7,854 nucleotides of DNA from Chlorobiales bacterium. Its GTDB lineage: Bacteria > Bacteroidota > Chlorobiia > Chlorobiales > Chlorobiaceae. Made by a program: the position numbers and the translations under genes. The DNA lies in contig JAKSCY010000243.1 in the NCBI GenBank assembly GCA_022360355.1, positions 1 through 7,854 of the forward strand, in the 5' to 3' direction. How positions within the stretch are numbered: the stretch's first letter is position 1; every line of letters starts with the position of its first letter. The notes beneath the pieces were generated by a model. It worked only from the letters and a program-made list of their open reading frames with translations. It was not told where the DNA came from and ran no database searches. Below are positions 7,821-7,854 of the stretch, in pieces.

Positions 7821-7848
7821 CAAAAGTAAAAAGTTAAAGGTCAAAATG
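7821..7848. repeat. second degenerate heptamer run at the right edge
   Basis: Four successive 7-mers of the form NAAARGT (CAAAAGT, AAAAAGT, TAAAGGT, CAAAATG) in a purine-rich stretch that continues to the window end. It is probably part of a longer heptameric repeat tract; the ATG at 7846 at the edge cannot be judged as a gene start. Confidence 0.4.
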
Positions 7849-7854
7849 GGGAAG

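Overview
The window reads as chromosomal backbone from a green sulfur bacterium (Chlorobiales, in the Chlorobium/Prosthecochloris range). The main reasons are the 310-residue [LDH-like] malate dehydrogenase starting [12 protein letters not shown], which closely matches my memory of Chlorobium MDH, the RadC and MutS sequence style, and the near absence of Shine-Dalgarno sequences. The assignment rests on recollection of protein sequences, not on a search. I see no tRNA, rRNA, CRISPR array, complete insertion sequence, phage gene or defence gene cluster.

Minus-strand block (99-3523), read right to left: a small four-helix membrane protein of unknown function; rplU-rpmA (ribosomal proteins L21 and L27) behind a good TTGAAA-N17-TATATT promoter and closed by a hairpin with a nine-T tract; mdh (malate dehydrogenase, which in these bacteria serves the reductive TCA cycle) closed by its own terminator; and radC (JAB/MPN-domain protein). 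Two intergenic stretches are unusually structured. One, between rpmA and mdh, is about 140 nt with three consecutive stem-loops and imperfect terminal inverted repeats. The other, between mdh and radC, holds paired palindromes, a 16-nt direct repeat and a repeated 11-mer.

Plus-strand block (3713-7784): mutS (mismatch recognition ATPase, complete, with a beta-clamp-binding motif near its C-terminus), followed by a cobalamin-binding-domain radical SAM protein whose start lies inside the last codons of mutS, so the two are almost certainly cotranscribed and probably translationally coupled. The 189-bp divergent region before mutS contains nested inverted repeats and an eight-T tract that could be a leader, a terminator or a small RNA.

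The right edge (from about 7771) is built from degenerate 7-bp tandem repeats that run through the stop codon of the radical SAM gene. Housekeeping genes dominate. The least explained items are the structured intergenic elements, the unassigned radical SAM enzyme tied to mutS, and the heptamer repeats.
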